Positions 34,757-43,035 of a stretch of 64,000 bases of DNA are shown here, one piece after another. Under the pieces are notes generated by a model. That model was not told the origin of the DNA, searched no databases, and was given only the letters and a program-made list of their open reading frames with translations. This DNA comes from Flavobacterium marginilacus. GTDB taxonomy: Bacteria; Bacteroidota; Bacteroidia; Flavobacteriales; Flavobacteriaceae. Made by a program: the position numbers and the translations under genes. Numbering within the stretch: the first letter of the stretch is position 1; each line of letters opens with the position of its first letter. The DNA lies in contig NZ_CP113975.1 in NCBI RefSeq assembly GCF_026870155.1, forward strand, positions 558,001-622,000, read 5' to 3'.

Positions 34757-35902
34757 ATGATTACAACAGCAAAACGTTTAAATGTAGTTGAAGAATATTA
34801 CTTCTCATCAAAATTGAGAGAAGTGAGACAATTAGCCTCAGAAGGAAAACCAATTATCAATATGGGAATTGGAAGTCCGGATTTAAAACCATCACAGGTG
34901 GTTATTGATGCTGTTGTAAATGCAATGCAGGACGAAAATGCACATCAGTATCAAAGTTATCAGGGACTGCCGGAACTTAGAAAAGGAATGGCTGATTTTT
35001 ATCAGAACAATTATGGAGTAGCGCTGGATCCTGCTGTTGAAATTTTGCCATTGATTGGTTCCAAAGAAGGGATTATGCATATTTCTATGGCTTTCCTGAA
35101 CGAAGGAGACCATGTTCTGATTCCAAATCCGGGTTATCCTACTTATACTTCGGTAACTAATCTTGTTGGTGCTGTGCCGGTTTATTATGATTTGAAAGAA
35201 GCTAATAATTGGGAACCTGATTTTGAAGCTTTGGAAAAACTGGATTTGTCAAAAGTAAAAATCATGTGGCTGGGTTATCCTCACATGCCGACAGGAGCAA
35301 GAGGAAGTTTGGAATTGTTTGCAAAATTGGTAGCATTTGCGAAAAAACACAATATATTATTGATCAATGACAATCCTTATAGTTTTGTTTTGAATGATAA
35401 ACCAATGAGTTTACTGCAGGTGGAAGGAGCAAAAGATGTAGCATTAGAGCTGAATTCTTTGAGTAAAACCTTCAACATGGCGGGATGGAGAGTTGGAATG
35501 GTTTTAGGAAGTGCAAGTCTTATTGATGCAGTGCTGAAAGTAAAAAGCAACATGGACAGCGGTATGTTCTACGGAATTCAAAAAGGGGCTGTTGCAGCAT
35601 TGAATAGTGACAAATCCTGGTTTGAAGATATGAACAAAATTTATCGCAGACGAAGAATTTTGACAGAACAGCTGGCTGAAAAGTTAGGCTGTGAAGTATA
35701 CAAAGAAGGCGTTGGTCTTTTTGTCTGGGCAAAATTGCCGGCAGGAATTGATTCGGCTGAGGATTTTATAGATAAGATATTGTATGAAAAATCAATTTTT
35801 ATCACGCCGGGAACTATTTTCGGAAGCAATGGAGAAGGATATATCCGATTTGCGCTTTGTGTGAAAGAAGAGAAAGTGCAGGAAGCGATAGATAGATTTT
35901 AG
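34757..35902 (+). CDS. Class I aminotransferase, probably aromatic
   Basis: A 381-residue fold-type I PLP aminotransferase with GIGSPDLKPS, YQSYQGLPELRKGMADFY, IGSKEGIMHI, NPGYPTYTSV, the PLP lysine in LNSLSKTFNMAGWRVGM (about 239) and a substrate-carboxylate Arg in YIRFALC near the end. Position between prephenate dehydratase and prephenate dehydrogenase indicates transamination of phenylpyruvate and hydroxyphenylpyruvate (or prephenate). Aspartate activity is possible. The 92-bp gap after pheA holds short-word repeats only. Confidence 0.87.
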   Translation: MITTAKRLNVVEEYYFSSKLREVRQLASEGKPIINMGIGSPDLKPSQVVIDAVVNAMQDENAHQYQSYQGLPELRKGMADFYQNNYGVALDPAVEILPLIGSKEGIMHISMAFLNEGDHVLIPNPGYPTYTSVTNLVGAVPVYYDLKEANNWEPDFEALEKLDLSKVKIMWLGYPHMPTGARGSLELFAKLVAFAKKHNILLINDNPYSFVLNDKPMSLLQVEGAKDVALELNSLSKTFNMAGWRVGMVLGSASLIDAVLKVKSNMDSGMFYGIQKGAVAALNSDKSWFEDMNKIYRRRRILTEQLAEKLGCEVYKEGVGLFVWAKLPAGIDSAEDFIDKILYEKSIFITPGTIFGSNGEGYIRFALCVKEEKVQEAIDRF

Positions 35903-35980
35903 ATTACTGACTTCAGATTGCAGTTTATCAGAAATGACAAACTAAAATTGGAAAATATAAAGTTGTTGAGAAAATGGGAT

Positions 35981-36064
35981 TCCTAGCCCTGATAGCAGTG
36001 GAAATCCTTTTATCCCGATTTTTTTTCGGGATAAAAGATTGCAACGAATAGCAGGATTAGCTCC
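35981..36064. repeat. Structured intergenic repeat, copy C
   Basis: TCCTAGCCCTG (35981-35991) pairs with CAGGATTAGCTCC (36052-36064) with mismatches; the internal loop is GATAGCAGTG / CGAATAGC; the apical hairpin is ATCCTTTTATCCCG / CGGGATAAAAGAT (36004-36039). The base pairs next to the loop are CCTG/CAGG where copies A and B have GGG/CCC, which is a compensated change. Confidence 0.65.
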
Positions 36065-36077
36065 AAAAAATTAGAAT

Positions 36078-36929
36078 ATGAATATATATGTAATAGGTGT
36101 TGGATTAATAGGTGGGTCAATAGCACTAGACGCTAAAGATTTGAATCCTGATGCTAAAATTTTTGGAATTGACACTAATGAAAAGCATTTGCAAGAGGCA
36201 GCTGCGCTTGGAGTTATTGATGATACAGCTATTTTTGATGACTTATCCAAGGCAGATTTAGTTATTGTTTCGGTTCCCGTGGACATAGCTATTGTGGTTT
36301 TGCCAAAGGTTTTGGATTTGGTTTCGGACTCGGCTATTGTTTTTGATGTAGGTTCGACTAAAATTCCAGTTTGTGAAGCAGTTGAAAATCATCCGAAGAG
36401 GAGAAATTTTATGGCCACGCATCCTATTGCTGGAACAGAGTTTTCGGGACCTTCAGCAGCAATCAGAGGGTTGTTTAAAGGGAAAACGAATATCATCTGT
36501 GAGGTTGAAAAAACAGCTTTTAAATTACAAGAGAGAGCATTGTGGCTTTTTTCGGCAATCGGAATGAGAATCCGCTACATGGATCCGAAATCGCATGATA
36601 AACATATTGCTTATGTGTCGCATTTATCACACATCAGTTCGTTCATGCTTGGGAAAACGGTAATCAATAAAGAAAAGGACGAGCAGGATATTTTTGATAT
36701 GGCAGGTTCCGGATTTGAAAGCACCGTTCGTCTGGCCAAAAGTTCACCAGCAATGTGGACGCCGATTTTTAAGCAGAATAAAAAACAGGTAGTCAAGACG
36801 TTAGAGGAATATATCGCAAATTTGTCTAACTTTAAGGAGCTTCTGGTGAATGATGATTACGAAGCGATTTATAATGAAATGCAGAGCGTAAATAAAATAA
36901 GAGAAATATTAAACGGAATGAAAAAATAA
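36078..36929 (+). CDS. tyrA: Prephenate dehydrogenase
   Basis: NAD(P)-dependent oxidative decarboxylation of prephenate to hydroxyphenylpyruvate for tyrosine. The 283 residues open with the Rossmann motif VIGVGLIGGSIALDAK (about 4-19), then DLVIVSVPVDI, VFDVGSTK, FMATHPIAGTEFSGP with the active-site His, and HDKHIAYVSHLSHISSF with a second conserved His. There is no ACT domain. Third gene of the Phe/Tyr operon. Confidence 0.95.
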   Translation: MNIYVIGVGLIGGSIALDAKDLNPDAKIFGIDTNEKHLQEAAALGVIDDTAIFDDLSKADLVIVSVPVDIAIVVLPKVLDLVSDSAIVFDVGSTKIPVCEAVENHPKRRNFMATHPIAGTEFSGPSAAIRGLFKGKTNIICEVEKTAFKLQERALWLFSAIGMRIRYMDPKSHDKHIAYVSHLSHISSFMLGKTVINKEKDEQDIFDMAGSGFESTVRLAKSSPAMWTPIFKQNKKQVVKTLEEYIANLSNFKELLVNDDYEAIYNEMQSVNKIREILNGMKK

Positions 36930-37001
36930 GCAATTACAAAAATCAATTGCAATATCAATAATAACAACACATAAAAATAATAAAAAGTAAATTTAGAAAA
37001 G

Positions 37002-38084
37002 ATGGAAAACAAGAAAGAAATGAGAGATTGGTTGAACGAATTCAAATTGTCTCATCCATTCGTAATTGCAGGACCTTGTAGTGCTGAAACTGAAGAGCAG
37101 GTTTTGAAAATTGCTCATGAATTGAAAGATTCTGATGTTAGTGTTTTTAGAGCTGGAATCTGGAAACCAAGAACTCGTCCAGGAGGATTTGAAGGTGTTG
37201 GAGAAATTGGATTGAAATGGCTTAAAAAAGCTAAAGCAGAAACTGGTTTGCTTATGGGAACTGAGGTTGCTACTGCAGCTCACTGTAAATTAGCTTTGGA
37301 AAATGATATCGATGTTTTATGGGTTGGTGCCCGTACAACTGCAAATCCATTTGCGGTTCAGGAGATTGCTGATACATTGGCAGGAACGGATAAAATCGTT
37401 TTGATTAAAAACCCAGTAAACCCAGATATGGCTTTATGGTTAGGAGGAGTTGAACGTTTATATGCTGCCGGAATCAAAAAATTAGGAGTTATCCACAGAG
37501 GTTTTTCTACTTACGAAAAAACAAAATACAGAAATATTCCAGAATGGCAGATTGCTATCGAATTGCAGAATAAATTCCCTGATTTGCCTTTAATCATTGA
37601 TCCATCACATATCACAGGAAACCGTGATATGATTCTTGAAGTGACTCAAGAGGCTTTGGACTTGAATTATGATGGTATGATTATCGAAACTCATAATGAT
37701 CCGGATAATGCTTGGTCTGATGCCGCACAACAAGTTACTCCAGATGCTTTGAAACAAATTTTCAAAGATTTGAAAGTAAGAAAAGTGAGCGGAGATACAG
37801 CTGATTTTGAGCAAAAAATGACAAAATTAAGAGCTAACATCGATGTTTTGGATGCTAATTTGTTAGACTTGCTAGGAAAACGTATGAAAGTTGCTGATGA
37901 AATTGGTCAAGTGAAAAAAGACAATAACGTAGCGATTCTTCAAAACAACCGCTGGAACGAAATTCAAGCCAAAATGGTAGCAGAAGGTGCTAAAAAAGGA
38001 TTGACAGAAGAATTTATCACTAAATTATTCAAATCTATTCACCAGGAAAGTATCGAACACCAAGAGAGAATCTTGAATTCGTAA
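37002..38084 (+). CDS. Fused DAHP synthase / chorismate mutase
   Basis: The first shikimate step and the chorismate-to-prephenate step in one 360-residue protein. Residues about 1-260 are a class I (KDO8P-synthase-like) DAHP synthase: FVIAGPCSAETEEQ, FRAGIWKPRTRPGGFEGVG, LMGTEVATAAHC, WVGARTTANPF, IDPSHITGNRD and MIIETHNDPDNAWSD. Residues about 270-360 are an AroQ-type chorismate mutase (LRANIDVLDANLLDLLGKRMKVADEIGQVKKDNNV). This order is common in Bacteroidota. It ends the operon and is followed by a terminator. Confidence 0.94.
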   Translation: MENKKEMRDWLNEFKLSHPFVIAGPCSAETEEQVLKIAHELKDSDVSVFRAGIWKPRTRPGGFEGVGEIGLKWLKKAKAETGLLMGTEVATAAHCKLALENDIDVLWVGARTTANPFAVQEIADTLAGTDKIVLIKNPVNPDMALWLGGVERLYAAGIKKLGVIHRGFSTYEKTKYRNIPEWQIAIELQNKFPDLPLIIDPSHITGNRDMILEVTQEALDLNYDGMIIETHNDPDNAWSDAAQQVTPDALKQIFKDLKVRKVSGDTADFEQKMTKLRANIDVLDANLLDLLGKRMKVADEIGQVKKDNNVAILQNNRWNEIQAKMVAEGAKKGLTEEFITKLFKSIHQESIEHQERILNS

Positions 38085-38145
38085 TGATTTCAGATTTAAC
38101 AATTTTTGATTTCAGATTTTGTTAGTTGAAAAATTAGATTTTATT

Positions 38146-38178
38146 AAATCCCAAAGCTTAAGGTTTTGGGATTTTTTG
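38146..38178 (+). terminator. Terminator of the aromatic operon
   Basis: AAATCCCAAA (38146-38155) pairs with TTTTGGGATTT (38164-38174), then Ts. Confidence 0.88.
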
Positions 38179-38233
38179 TTTATTTCGAAAATCTTCAATC
38201 AAAAGGCTTAGATTTTCAATCATAAATCAGAAT

Positions 38234-38324
38234 TCGTTAATCTTCAATCAAAAATCATTTTATCTTTGCAAAATCTTAGGTTTTAAATCATAAATATAAA
38301 ATCGTTAATCTTCAATCAAAAATC
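38234..38324. repeat. 23-bp direct repeats before rsgA
   Basis: A 23-base unit (starting TCGTTAATCTTCAATC) occurs at 38234-38256 and again at 38302-38324, 68 bp apart, with partial copies around them. The second copy lies immediately before the rsgA start. Confidence 0.75.
38261..38268 (+). promoter_or_regulatory. -7 element of rsgA
   Basis: TATCTTTG followed by CA matches TAnnTTTG exactly, 60 bp before the rsgA ATG. It sits between the two 23-bp direct repeats. No clear TTG at -33. Confidence 0.6.
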
Positions 38325-38328
38325 CTCT

Positions 38329-39306
38329 ATGACAGGAACCGTTTATAAATCTACAGGAAGCTGGTATACCGTAAAATCCGAACAAGGTGATTTCATTGAA
38401 TGCCGTATGAAAGGGAAATTCCGAATTAAGGGAATTAAAAGTACCAATCCGATTGCTGTAGGTGATATTGTCGATTATGAGCTTGAAGAAACCTCGGACA
38501 ATGTTACGGGAACCATTCACAAGATTCACGACAGAAAGAATTATATCGTTCGAAAATCTGTGAATCTTTCGCATCAAATGCATATTATTGCGTCTAATAT
38601 TGACCGCGTTTTTCTTTTGATTACGATAAATAATCCTCCCACAACGACCAGTTTTATTGACCGATTTCTGGTTACTGCTGAAGCTTATGGGATAGAAACG
38701 ATTTTGGTTTTTAATAAAATAGATACTTTTGATGATGCGATGCTGGATGAACAGCTGTATCTGCAGTATATTTATCAGGAAATCGGTTATCAATGTCTAA
38801 GAGTTTCTGCCACCCAAAATAAAGGTGTAGAAGAGTTAAAGCAGCTAATGATTGATCAGGTAACGATGTTTTCCGGACATTCCGGTGTGGGGAAATCTAC
38901 TTTGGTCAATGCTTTGGAGCCTACATTACAGCTGAAAACCAAGACAATTTCAGAACAAAGCAAACAGGGACAGCATACCACAACATTTGCAGAGATGTAT
39001 GATTTGAGTTTCAACGCCCGAATAATTGATACGCCGGGAATTAAAGGTTTTGGGATTGTTGATATGGAAAAAGAAGAAATCAGCGGTTATTTTCCTGAAT
39101 TTTTTAGGCTTAAAGACCAATGTAAGTTCAATAACTGTCTTCACAAAGAAGAACCGCACTGTGCCATAAAAGCTGCATTGGATAACGATGAAATCGCTTG
39201 GTCGCGTTATAACAGCTACCTTAAAATCCTTGAAGGTGATGATGAACATTACCGCACTGATAATTATGACGAGGATAGAAAAGCAAGTGATGAGTCGAGG
39301 AAATAA
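38329..39306 (+). CDS. rsgA: Ribosome small-subunit maturation GTPase RsgA
   Basis: A 325-residue circularly permuted GTPase that acts late in 30S assembly. It has an N-terminal OB domain (TGTVYKSTGSWYTVKSEQGDFIECRMKGKFR), then the motifs in permuted order, NKID (about 126), GHSGVGKST (about 184-192), DTPGIKGFG, and a zinc-binding tail CKFNNCLHKEEPHC (about 265-278). Normal length. The next housekeeping gene on the strand is dtd, 2.1 kb away beyond a two-gene insertion. Confidence 0.95.
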   Translation: MTGTVYKSTGSWYTVKSEQGDFIECRMKGKFRIKGIKSTNPIAVGDIVDYELEETSDNVTGTIHKIHDRKNYIVRKSVNLSHQMHIIASNIDRVFLLITINNPPTTTSFIDRFLVTAEAYGIETILVFNKIDTFDDAMLDEQLYLQYIYQEIGYQCLRVSATQNKGVEELKQLMIDQVTMFSGHSGVGKSTLVNALEPTLQLKTKTISEQSKQGQHTTTFAEMYDLSFNARIIDTPGIKGFGIVDMEKEEISGYFPEFFRLKDQCKFNNCLHKEEPHCAIKAALDNDEIAWSRYNSYLKILEGDDEHYRTDNYDEDRKASDESRK

Positions 39307-39368
39307 TTTAAAGTCTTATAATTTTCTTATATTGCATTTAGATTTTATAAACATTTAACGCCTATAAA

Positions 39369-40763
39369 ATGATAACATACATAAAAATAAATGGCTTTAA
39401 ATCCTTCCATAATTTTGAAATGGAGTTCACTCCTTTTACTGTAATTGCAGGTGCAAATGCATCTGGGAAAAGCAATTTATTTGATGCTTTAAGTTTACTG
39501 TCGAGATTAGCAGAAACTGACAGTATAAAAAGAGAATTTGGCAAGCAAAGGGGTGAATTCATTGAGTTGTTTACGCAATATGGAGATGATAATTATGCCA
39601 ACGAAATAGAATTTATTATTGAAATGTTGGTTAATAAAAAGGTAAAAGACGCATGGGGTAACGATGGTAAATTAAAATATACTAGATTACGTTATGAATT
39701 GTCAATTAGAAGATATACTAATTCATCTGGTATTGAGGAATTGACAGTTTCTAAAGAGAATTTGATAAAATTAAATCATCAAGAGGATAATTGGATTAAA
39801 TTAATTCCTAAAAAGACATTAGAGTTTTGGAGGCCAAAAGTGGTTACAGGAAAAAGAGGTATTCCATATATTCAAACTGAAATTGAAAATGATTTACCTG
39901 TAATATTAGTTTCTCAAGATGGAACAACTGGAAATAAAAGAAGATTTCCTTTAGGTAATGCTACTAGAACAGTGTTAAGTAGTTTTGATACAATTGATTT
40001 CCCTCACGTTTTGGCGGCTAAAGAAGAAATGAAAAGTTGGAAATTTCTTCAGCTTAATCCTGAAGATTTAAGACAGGCAACAAGTAAAAATAATGGGGAA
40101 GACATTATTTCGGTTAGTGGAAAAAATTTAGCCGCTGCTTTATTTCGAATTAAGCAGGAAGATAAATTTAATCTTGTTGCTATTTCAAGAAAATTAAATA
40201 GTTTTTTGCCTAATTTTATTGAAGTTGATGTTATTGATGATAAAGAAAACAAACAATATTTAATAAAATTAAAGGATAAAGATAAGAAAGAATTCTCCTC
40301 AAGAGTACTTTCAGAAGGCACATTAAGAATTTTAGCTCTGTGCATATTAGAGTTTGATGAAAAACATACAGGATTACTTTGTTTTGAAGAGCCTGAAAAC
40401 GGGATACATCCCTTTAGAATAAAGGCAATGACAGAATTATTAAAAGATTTGTCGGTTGATTTTGATGAAATAGATACTCCACTGCGTCAGGTTATAGTAA
40501 ATTCACATTCTCCAGTATTAGTTGGTAATATGTTGAAATGGGAAAATAACTTAAATGTAAGTATTTTGTATGCTCAAATGAGAACTTCTATTTCTGATAT
40601 TGATGAGACAAGATTAAAATTGAATTCAACAAAAATAAGTCCTGTGCTTAAAGAAAATACGCAACAATTAAATTTAGTTTTCTCAGAACAAGACCGAAAA
40701 TTAACACTCTCTATTGTTCAAGATTATTTAAAAACAGCTGATTTTGAGTATAATATAGTTTAA
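39369..40763 (+). CDS. AAA (AAA_21-type) ATPase of a two-gene cassette
   Basis: A 464-residue ABC/SMC-like ATPase: ITYIKINGFKSFHNFEMEFTPFTVIAGANASGKSN with Walker A at 28-35, a signature-like LSEGTLRILALC (about 312), Walker B LLCFEEPENGIHP (about 336-348) and the sensor-like VNSHSPVLVGNM (about 377). Such OLD/RecF-like ATPases are common in antiphage systems, where a second gene carries the effector. The stop codon is one base from the start of the DUF4276 gene, so the two are certainly co-translated. No phage-defence data can be inferred beyond this pattern. Confidence 0.85.
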   Translation: MITYIKINGFKSFHNFEMEFTPFTVIAGANASGKSNLFDALSLLSRLAETDSIKREFGKQRGEFIELFTQYGDDNYANEIEFIIEMLVNKKVKDAWGNDGKLKYTRLRYELSIRRYTNSSGIEELTVSKENLIKLNHQEDNWIKLIPKKTLEFWRPKVVTGKRGIPYIQTEIENDLPVILVSQDGTTGNKRRFPLGNATRTVLSSFDTIDFPHVLAAKEEMKSWKFLQLNPEDLRQATSKNNGEDIISVSGKNLAAALFRIKQEDKFNLVAISRKLNSFLPNFIEVDVIDDKENKQYLIKLKDKDKKEFSSRVLSEGTLRILALCILEFDEKHTGLLCFEEPENGIHPFRIKAMTELLKDLSVDFDEIDTPLRQVIVNSHSPVLVGNMLKWENNLNVSILYAQMRTSISDIDETRLKLNSTKISPVLKENTQQLNLVFSEQDRKLTLSIVQDYLKTADFEYNIV

Positions 40764-40764
40764 T

Positions 40765-41442
40765 ATGAGTAATTTTCTTTTAACAGGTCTTTTTACAGAA
40801 GGAACAACTGATATTCGTTTTTTAGAAAGCGTTGTAAAAACAACTTTAGAAAATGTAGCTTTTGATTGTTCAGGCGATATTGAAACCGAATTACAAATCA
40901 TCAAAATAGAAAAGGCGGGTTTAAGTTTTAATGAACAAGTTCTTAAAGCTGCACAAAAATCAAAAAATGATTTTGGGGTATTAATTTTATTTGTTCATAC
41001 TGATTCGGATAATACAGACGATTTGGATGCTTTTAGAAACAGAATTATACCAGCAAAAGAATTCGTCAATCAGCAAGATGAGAATGAGGTTTGTAAAAAA
41101 ATAGTTGCAATAGTTCCCGTCCAAATGACTGAATCTTGGATGTTGGCTGATAAAGAACTTTTAAAGCATGAAATTGGTATAGAAATGTCTGATTTTGATT
41201 TAGGAATTCATAAACAACCCGAAGAAATAGCCAATCCAAAAGCGGTAATCGAAAATATAATCCGTATTTCTAAAGAAAGTCAAGTTAAGAAAAAAAGAAA
41301 GAACGGGATGGTAATTGCTGATTTGTATCAGATTATTGGTCAGAAAACAGAAATTTCAAAGCTTGAAGAACTAGGCTCTTATATCAAATTTAAAAATTCG
41401 TTAATTGACCAACTTAGGGAATTAAATTTTTACCACAAATAA
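40765..41442 (+). CDS. DUF4276-type TOPRIM-like partner protein
   Basis: A 225-residue protein with the acidic pattern of DUF4276: EGTTD (12-16), FVHTDSDNTDD (about 76-86) and MTESWMLAD (about 120-128). The Glu and the Asp-x-Asp are spaced as in TOPRIM folds, so a metal-dependent nuclease or nucleotidyl-transfer role is possible but not shown. It is tightly coupled to the upstream AAA ATPase, and dtd starts three bases after it. The pair recalls ATPase-TOPRIM defence modules such as OLD/Gabija and PARIS but is not the same family combination. Confidence 0.8.
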   Translation: MSNFLLTGLFTEGTTDIRFLESVVKTTLENVAFDCSGDIETELQIIKIEKAGLSFNEQVLKAAQKSKNDFGVLILFVHTDSDNTDDLDAFRNRIIPAKEFVNQQDENEVCKKIVAIVPVQMTESWMLADKELLKHEIGIEMSDFDLGIHKQPEEIANPKAVIENIIRISKESQVKKKRKNGMVIADLYQIIGQKTEISKLEELGSYIKFKNSLIDQLRELNFYHK

Positions 41443-41444
41443 TT

Positions 41445-41897
41445 TTGAAAACAGTTATTCAAAGAGTTTCCTCAGCCTCTGTGACTGTAGAAGGAAATAA
41501 AATAGCCGATATCCAAAAAGGACTTCTTGTCTTAGTAGGAATAGAAGATGCCGATAATCAGGAAGATAGTATTTGGCTTTGCCAAAAAATTTGTAATCTC
41601 CGCATTTTTGGAGATGAAAACGACGTAATGAATCTTTCTGTAAAAGACATTGACGGTGAGATAATTATTGTTTCGCAGTTTACGCTTCATGCTTCGACCA
41701 AAAAAGGAAATCGTCCGTCATATTTGAAGGCATCAAAACCAGAAATTGCCATTCCGATGTATGAAAAATTTGTGAGTCAGATGGAAAAAGAACTGGGCAG
41801 GAAAGTTCAAACGGGTCTTTTTGGCGCCGATATGAAAGTGGCATTACTTAATGACGGTCCTGTTACCATTATAATGGACAGTAAAAATAGGGAGTAA
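41445..41897 (+). CDS. dtd: D-aminoacyl-tRNA deacylase
   Basis: A 150-residue enzyme that removes D-amino acids (and Gly from tRNA-Ala) from mischarged tRNAs. It has the full DTD pattern: MKTVIQRVSSASVTVEG, LVLVGIEDAD, LRIFGDENDVMNLSV, SQFTLHASTKKGNRPSY and the cross-subunit loop NDGPVTI. Start is TTG at 41445, set by the conserved MKxVIQRV start; it lies two bases after the previous stop. Coupling to the cassette upstream is probably acquired. Confidence 0.94.
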   Translation: MKTVIQRVSSASVTVEGNKIADIQKGLLVLVGIEDADNQEDSIWLCQKICNLRIFGDENDVMNLSVKDIDGEIIIVSQFTLHASTKKGNRPSYLKASKPEIAIPMYEKFVSQMEKELGRKVQTGLFGADMKVALLNDGPVTIIMDSKNRE

Positions 41898-41980
41898 CAG
41901 ATAAAAAATTCGGGAACTACCTGATAGTTGTGGCAATGCTAACAAAGACCAATCAAAATTAAATTGTAATTACACTAAAA

Positions 41981-42877
41981 ATGAGCACTAACTTTTTTTC
42001 TAGCATATTTTTTTGGTTATTATTAATGGTATTGCCAGAAATTGCATTTTCGCAATCTGACTTTACCATTCAAGAGGTAAAGTTTGAAAGTCAGGGTGTC
42101 ACGCTTGCAGGCTCAATTGTAAAGCCTAAAAAAACAATTGCAGCAGTTGTAATTGTACACGGGTCAGATCCTGTAAAAAGAGAATTGGAATTTGCTAAGC
42201 GTCTTGCGAAAGAAGGCATTGCTGTATTGACGTATGATAAACGTGGAGTAGGAGAATCAGGCGGGGTGTATGTAGGGCCAACTGTTGGCACGAATAATAT
42301 TGATACGACTAATCTTAATTTATTATCGCAGGATGCAAATTCTGCAGTAAATACATTTCGAACTTATTTGAAAGATAAAAAAACACCAATTGGATTAGTT
42401 GGTTTTAGTCAAGCAGGATGGATAATCCCAATTACAGCGAGTAAAAACCCGCAAATAGAATTTATGGTTTTGTTTAGTTGTCCAACAATTACAACTTTAG
42501 AACAGCTTCGATTTCAGTTTTATACTAATGGGAATAATAATTTTTGGGAAAATCATACAGAAACAGATGCTCGTGAACATACTAAAAATGACCCAGACAG
42601 ATATCAATTTGTGGCGACTGACCCAAAAAAATCTCTCAGCACTCTTTCAATTCCTGGACTTTGGTTATTTGGAGAAAAAGATATACAGATTCCGGTAAAG
42701 ATGTGTATAGAACAATTGAATACATTCAAAGTTCAAGGCAAACCTTTTGAATATACTTTGTTTTCAGCATTAGGTCACAATACTGTATTTGACAGTGATA
42801 CAACACCTTTTGATATTTCAATTCAATGGATAAAACAGAGAACCTTAAATATTAAGAAATCTAAAACATCAAAATAA
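41981..42877 (+). CDS. Secreted alpha/beta hydrolase
   Basis: A 298-residue protein with a signal peptide (MSTNFFSSIFFWLLLMVLPEIAFSQ). Dienelactone-hydrolase/S9-like fold: VVIVHGSDPVKRELEF, VLTYDKRGVGESGG, the elbow GFSQAGWIIP (Ser about 142), ALGHNTVFD with a late His. The substrate is unknown; an esterase or peptidase is possible. It has no partner genes and converges with the minus-strand carbohydrate operon. Confidence 0.82.
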   Translation: MSTNFFSSIFFWLLLMVLPEIAFSQSDFTIQEVKFESQGVTLAGSIVKPKKTIAAVVIVHGSDPVKRELEFAKRLAKEGIAVLTYDKRGVGESGGVYVGPTVGTNNIDTTNLNLLSQDANSAVNTFRTYLKDKKTPIGLVGFSQAGWIIPITASKNPQIEFMVLFSCPTITTLEQLRFQFYTNGNNNFWENHTETDAREHTKNDPDRYQFVATDPKKSLSTLSIPGLWLFGEKDIQIPVKMCIEQLNTFKVQGKPFEYTLFSALGHNTVFDSDTTPFDISIQWIKQRTLNIKKSKTSK

Positions 42878-42899
42878 ACTACTGTCTGCAATACAATAT

Positions 42900-43009
42900 T
42901 TGCTACAGGAGATTTGGGCATTTGCTTTAATTTAAAAATGGTCTTGTCGCTGGGAGTTTTGGCAAATCTGAAAACAAGGCATAATTCAACCCCAAACTTC
43001 TTGTAGCAA
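42900..43009. repeat. 19-bp imperfect inverted repeat between convergent genes
   Basis: TTGCTACAGGAGATTTGGG (42900-42918) pairs with CCCAAACTTCTTGTAGCAA (42991-43009), 16 exact pairs, two G-U and one mismatch. Inside, ATTTGC (42920-42925) pairs with GCAAAT (42962-42967). This fills most of the 158-bp gap and is too long for a simple terminator. Confidence 0.6.
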
Positions 43010-43035
43010 GGGAACGATAATTCCCGAAAAATGAA

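Noticed and set aside
38085..38324. CRISPR-like array from repeated CTTCAATCAAAAATC words
   Set aside because: Units are irregular in length and spacing, spacers are not unique sequences of constant size, and no cas gene is near.
38305..38793. 162-codon minus-strand ORF opposite rsgA
   Set aside because: Antisense to the conserved OB and GTPase domains of RsgA and rich in Ile/Asn without a family pattern.
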